A DNA stretch of 64,000 nucleotides from Neisseria sp. MVDL19-042950 (GTDB lineage: Bacteria > Pseudomonadota > Gammaproteobacteria > Burkholderiales > Neisseriaceae): assembly GCF_030504625.1 (NCBI RefSeq), contig NZ_JAUKWH010000001.1, positions 124,001 through 188,000 on the forward strand, read 5' to 3'. The position numbers and the translations under genes are program-made. This document shows positions 62,979-64,000 of the stretch, piece by piece. Each line of letters begins with the position of its first letter. Positions within the stretch are counted from its first letter, which is position 1. The notes beneath the pieces are model-generated. The model was given only the letters and a program-made list of their open reading frames with translations. It was not told the DNA's origin and made no database searches.

Positions 62979-63683
62979 ATGGAAAAGATACGTTTTCAGG
63001 TGTACCGCTACAATCCTGACGCAGATGCAAAGCCCTATATGCAGGATTACGAAGTGGAAATCGAACCTACTGATGTTAAATTATTGGATGCATTGGTTAA
63101 ATTAAAAGCTGTGGATGACAGCCTGTCTTTCCGCCGCTCATGTCGTGAAGGTATTTGCGGTTCAGACGGCATGAACATCAACGGCAAAAACGGGTTGGCT
63201 TGCTTAACCGATATCCGCAGTTTGAAACAGCCGATTAAATTGCGCCCGCTGCCGGGATTGCCCGTTGTTCGCGATTTGATTGTTGATATGACACAGTTTT
63301 TCAAACAATATCACTCCATCAAACCGTATGTTGTCAACGATACTCCCGCACCTGATCGCGAGCGTTTGCAAACCCAAGAAGAACGCAAAGAGTTGGACGG
63401 CTTGTACGAATGTATTTTGTGCGCTTGCTGTTCCACCGCTTGTCCGTCGTTTTGGTGGAATCCTGATAAGTTTGTAGGCCCGTCCGGTTTATTGAATGCT
63501 TACCGCTTTATTGCGGACAGCCGCGATACCATCACCAATGAACGGTTGGATAATTTGAACGACCCTTACCGTTTGTTCCGTTGCCATACGATTATGAATT
63601 GCGTGGACGTATGTCCTAAGCATTTAAATCCGACACGGGCAATCGGCAAGATTAAAGAAATCATGTTGAAACGAGCTATTTAA
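62979..63683 (+). CDS. sdhB: succinate dehydrogenase iron-sulfur subunit
   Basis: 234 residues. Cluster ligands are in SCREGICGSDGMN and LACLT (2Fe-2S), CILCACCSTACP (4Fe-4S) and CHTIMNCVDVCPKHLNP (3Fe-4S). A DUS of the rarer ATGCCGTCTGAA form overlaps the conserved GSDGM segment. The start follows ATAAGGAAC. It passes electrons from SdhA to quinone. Confidence 0.97.
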   Translation: MEKIRFQVYRYNPDADAKPYMQDYEVEIEPTDVKLLDALVKLKAVDDSLSFRRSCREGICGSDGMNINGKNGLACLTDIRSLKQPIKLRPLPGLPVVRDLIVDMTQFFKQYHSIKPYVVNDTPAPDRERLQTQEERKELDGLYECILCACCSTACPSFWWNPDKFVGPSGLLNAYRFIADSRDTITNERLDNLNDPYRLFRCHTIMNCVDVCPKHLNPTRAIGKIKEIMLKRAI

Positions 63684-63688
63684 ATAAA

Positions 63689-63937
63689 ATGGTGGCTTTT
63701 GATGAAACCGCGAAGCGGAGAATCCGCTTCTTAACCCGCAGAGGTTTGCTTGAGCTTGATATCGTGCTCGGGCGGTTTATGGAAAAAGAATTCCAGAACC
63801 TCAATGATGAAGAATTGTCAGTGTTTGTAGCGCTTTTGGATTTGCCCGATCCTGAATTTTTGGCGTTGGTAAACGAAAAAGAAAAAACAGACAATCCGCA
63901 ATTTAAATCATTGCTGGATAAAATCAGGCAGTGTTAA
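63689..63937 (+). CDS. sdhE: succinate dehydrogenase assembly factor SdhE
   Basis: 82 residues. The RGxxE motif appears as RRGLLELD near residue 18, and the helical bundle matches SdhE/SDH5, which promotes flavinylation of SdhA. It begins 5 bases after sdhB, within the same operon. Confidence 0.94.
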   Translation: MVAFDETAKRRIRFLTRRGLLELDIVLGRFMEKEFQNLNDEELSVFVALLDLPDPEFLALVNEKEKTDNPQFKSLLDKIRQC

Positions 63938-63992
63938 TAAGACTGCTTGCATATTTCATCACCTTGCATAGAAGAATAAAGGAGCTAAAGAG

Positions 63993-64000
63993 ATGTCTCA
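63993..64000 (+). CDS. gltA: start of the next gene, probably citrate synthase (truncated)
   Basis: Only ATGTCTCA is visible, preceded by AAAGGAGC at good distance. In Neisseria gltA usually follows sdhE, which is the sole basis for the name; the sequence itself does not identify it. Confidence 0.35.

Noticed and set aside
1-64000. tRNA or rRNA genes
   Set aside because: No cloverleaf, T-loop consensus or rRNA sequence was found in any intergenic region by eye; a covariance-model search would settle it.

Overview
This 64 kb window is a chromosomal segment from a Neisseria-type betaproteobacterium. The clearest evidence is the DNA uptake sequence. The 12-mer AGGCCGTCTGAA (the AG-DUS dialect) recurs dozens of times, mostly as inverted pairs that double as terminators, and a few copies are of the ATGCCGTCTGAA form. 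Gene content agrees: pqiABC, a large DUF3683/FAD/Fe-S oxidoreductase, a lipoyl-tailed Lpd in a pyruvate dehydrogenase cluster, and sdhCDAB-sdhE followed by the start of what is probably gltA. I cannot name the species. Most genes have moderately GC-rich, DUS-bearing backbone composition. Two genes (2347-3300 and 22300-23628) are strikingly AT-rich and look acquired.

Layout. 1-7553: a compact operon-like cluster of a KAS III (5' cut by the window), a small HTH-like protein, a BtrH-like Cys/His/Asp protein, an AT-rich tail-anchored protein, an ABC-2 exporter (ATPase plus permease), a dedicated acyl carrier protein, a KAS I/II-like synthase and a KS-fold partner. This is the best candidate for an undescribed pathway. 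7736-8896: a yqjD-yqjE-yqjK-like envelope trio. 8962-12498: TauE/SafE permease, CNP1-like protein, TusA-like protein, lipoprotein, pyrC. 12566-16373 (minus strand): ribB-like gene, EamA permease, Imm33-like protein, ribH, nusB; the ribB-like protein has an N-terminal HTH domain and a GTP cyclohydrolase II domain without its zinc cysteines. 16733-23628: DUF4230 protein, tpx, recN, RidA, a YbaK-type deacylase, membrane proteins, a second EamA permease and the AT-rich membrane protein. 23704-31220: BCCT transporter with a tiny membrane ORF behind it, a methyltransferase behind a Fur-box-like site, purM, an AI-2E-family permease, an SDR and an Smr protein.

31884-38218 holds aceE-aceF-lpdA, encoding the full pyruvate dehydrogenase complex, preceded by a 663 bp leader rich in inverted repeats. 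38292-42122 is the giant oxidoreductase. 42434-46522 holds a secreted charged protein, the 4.5S SRP RNA with a readable promoter and terminator, hpnC-like squalene synthase, waaF and proA. 46908-53749 holds htpX, an aldehyde dehydrogenase, a MORN-repeat protein and pqiABC. 53948-58527 holds lepA-lepB, argD and a DUF1232 protein. 58896-64000 holds mdh, then sdhCDAB-sdhE and the first codons of the next gene.

The right half is central carbon metabolism (pyruvate dehydrogenase, malate and succinate dehydrogenases) mixed with envelope maintenance (pqi, lepB, htpX, waaF). The left half is more accessory. No tRNA, rRNA, CRISPR array, intact insertion sequence or prophage was seen. Only short possible insertion-sequence ends were found, near 16.5 kb and 58.6 kb.
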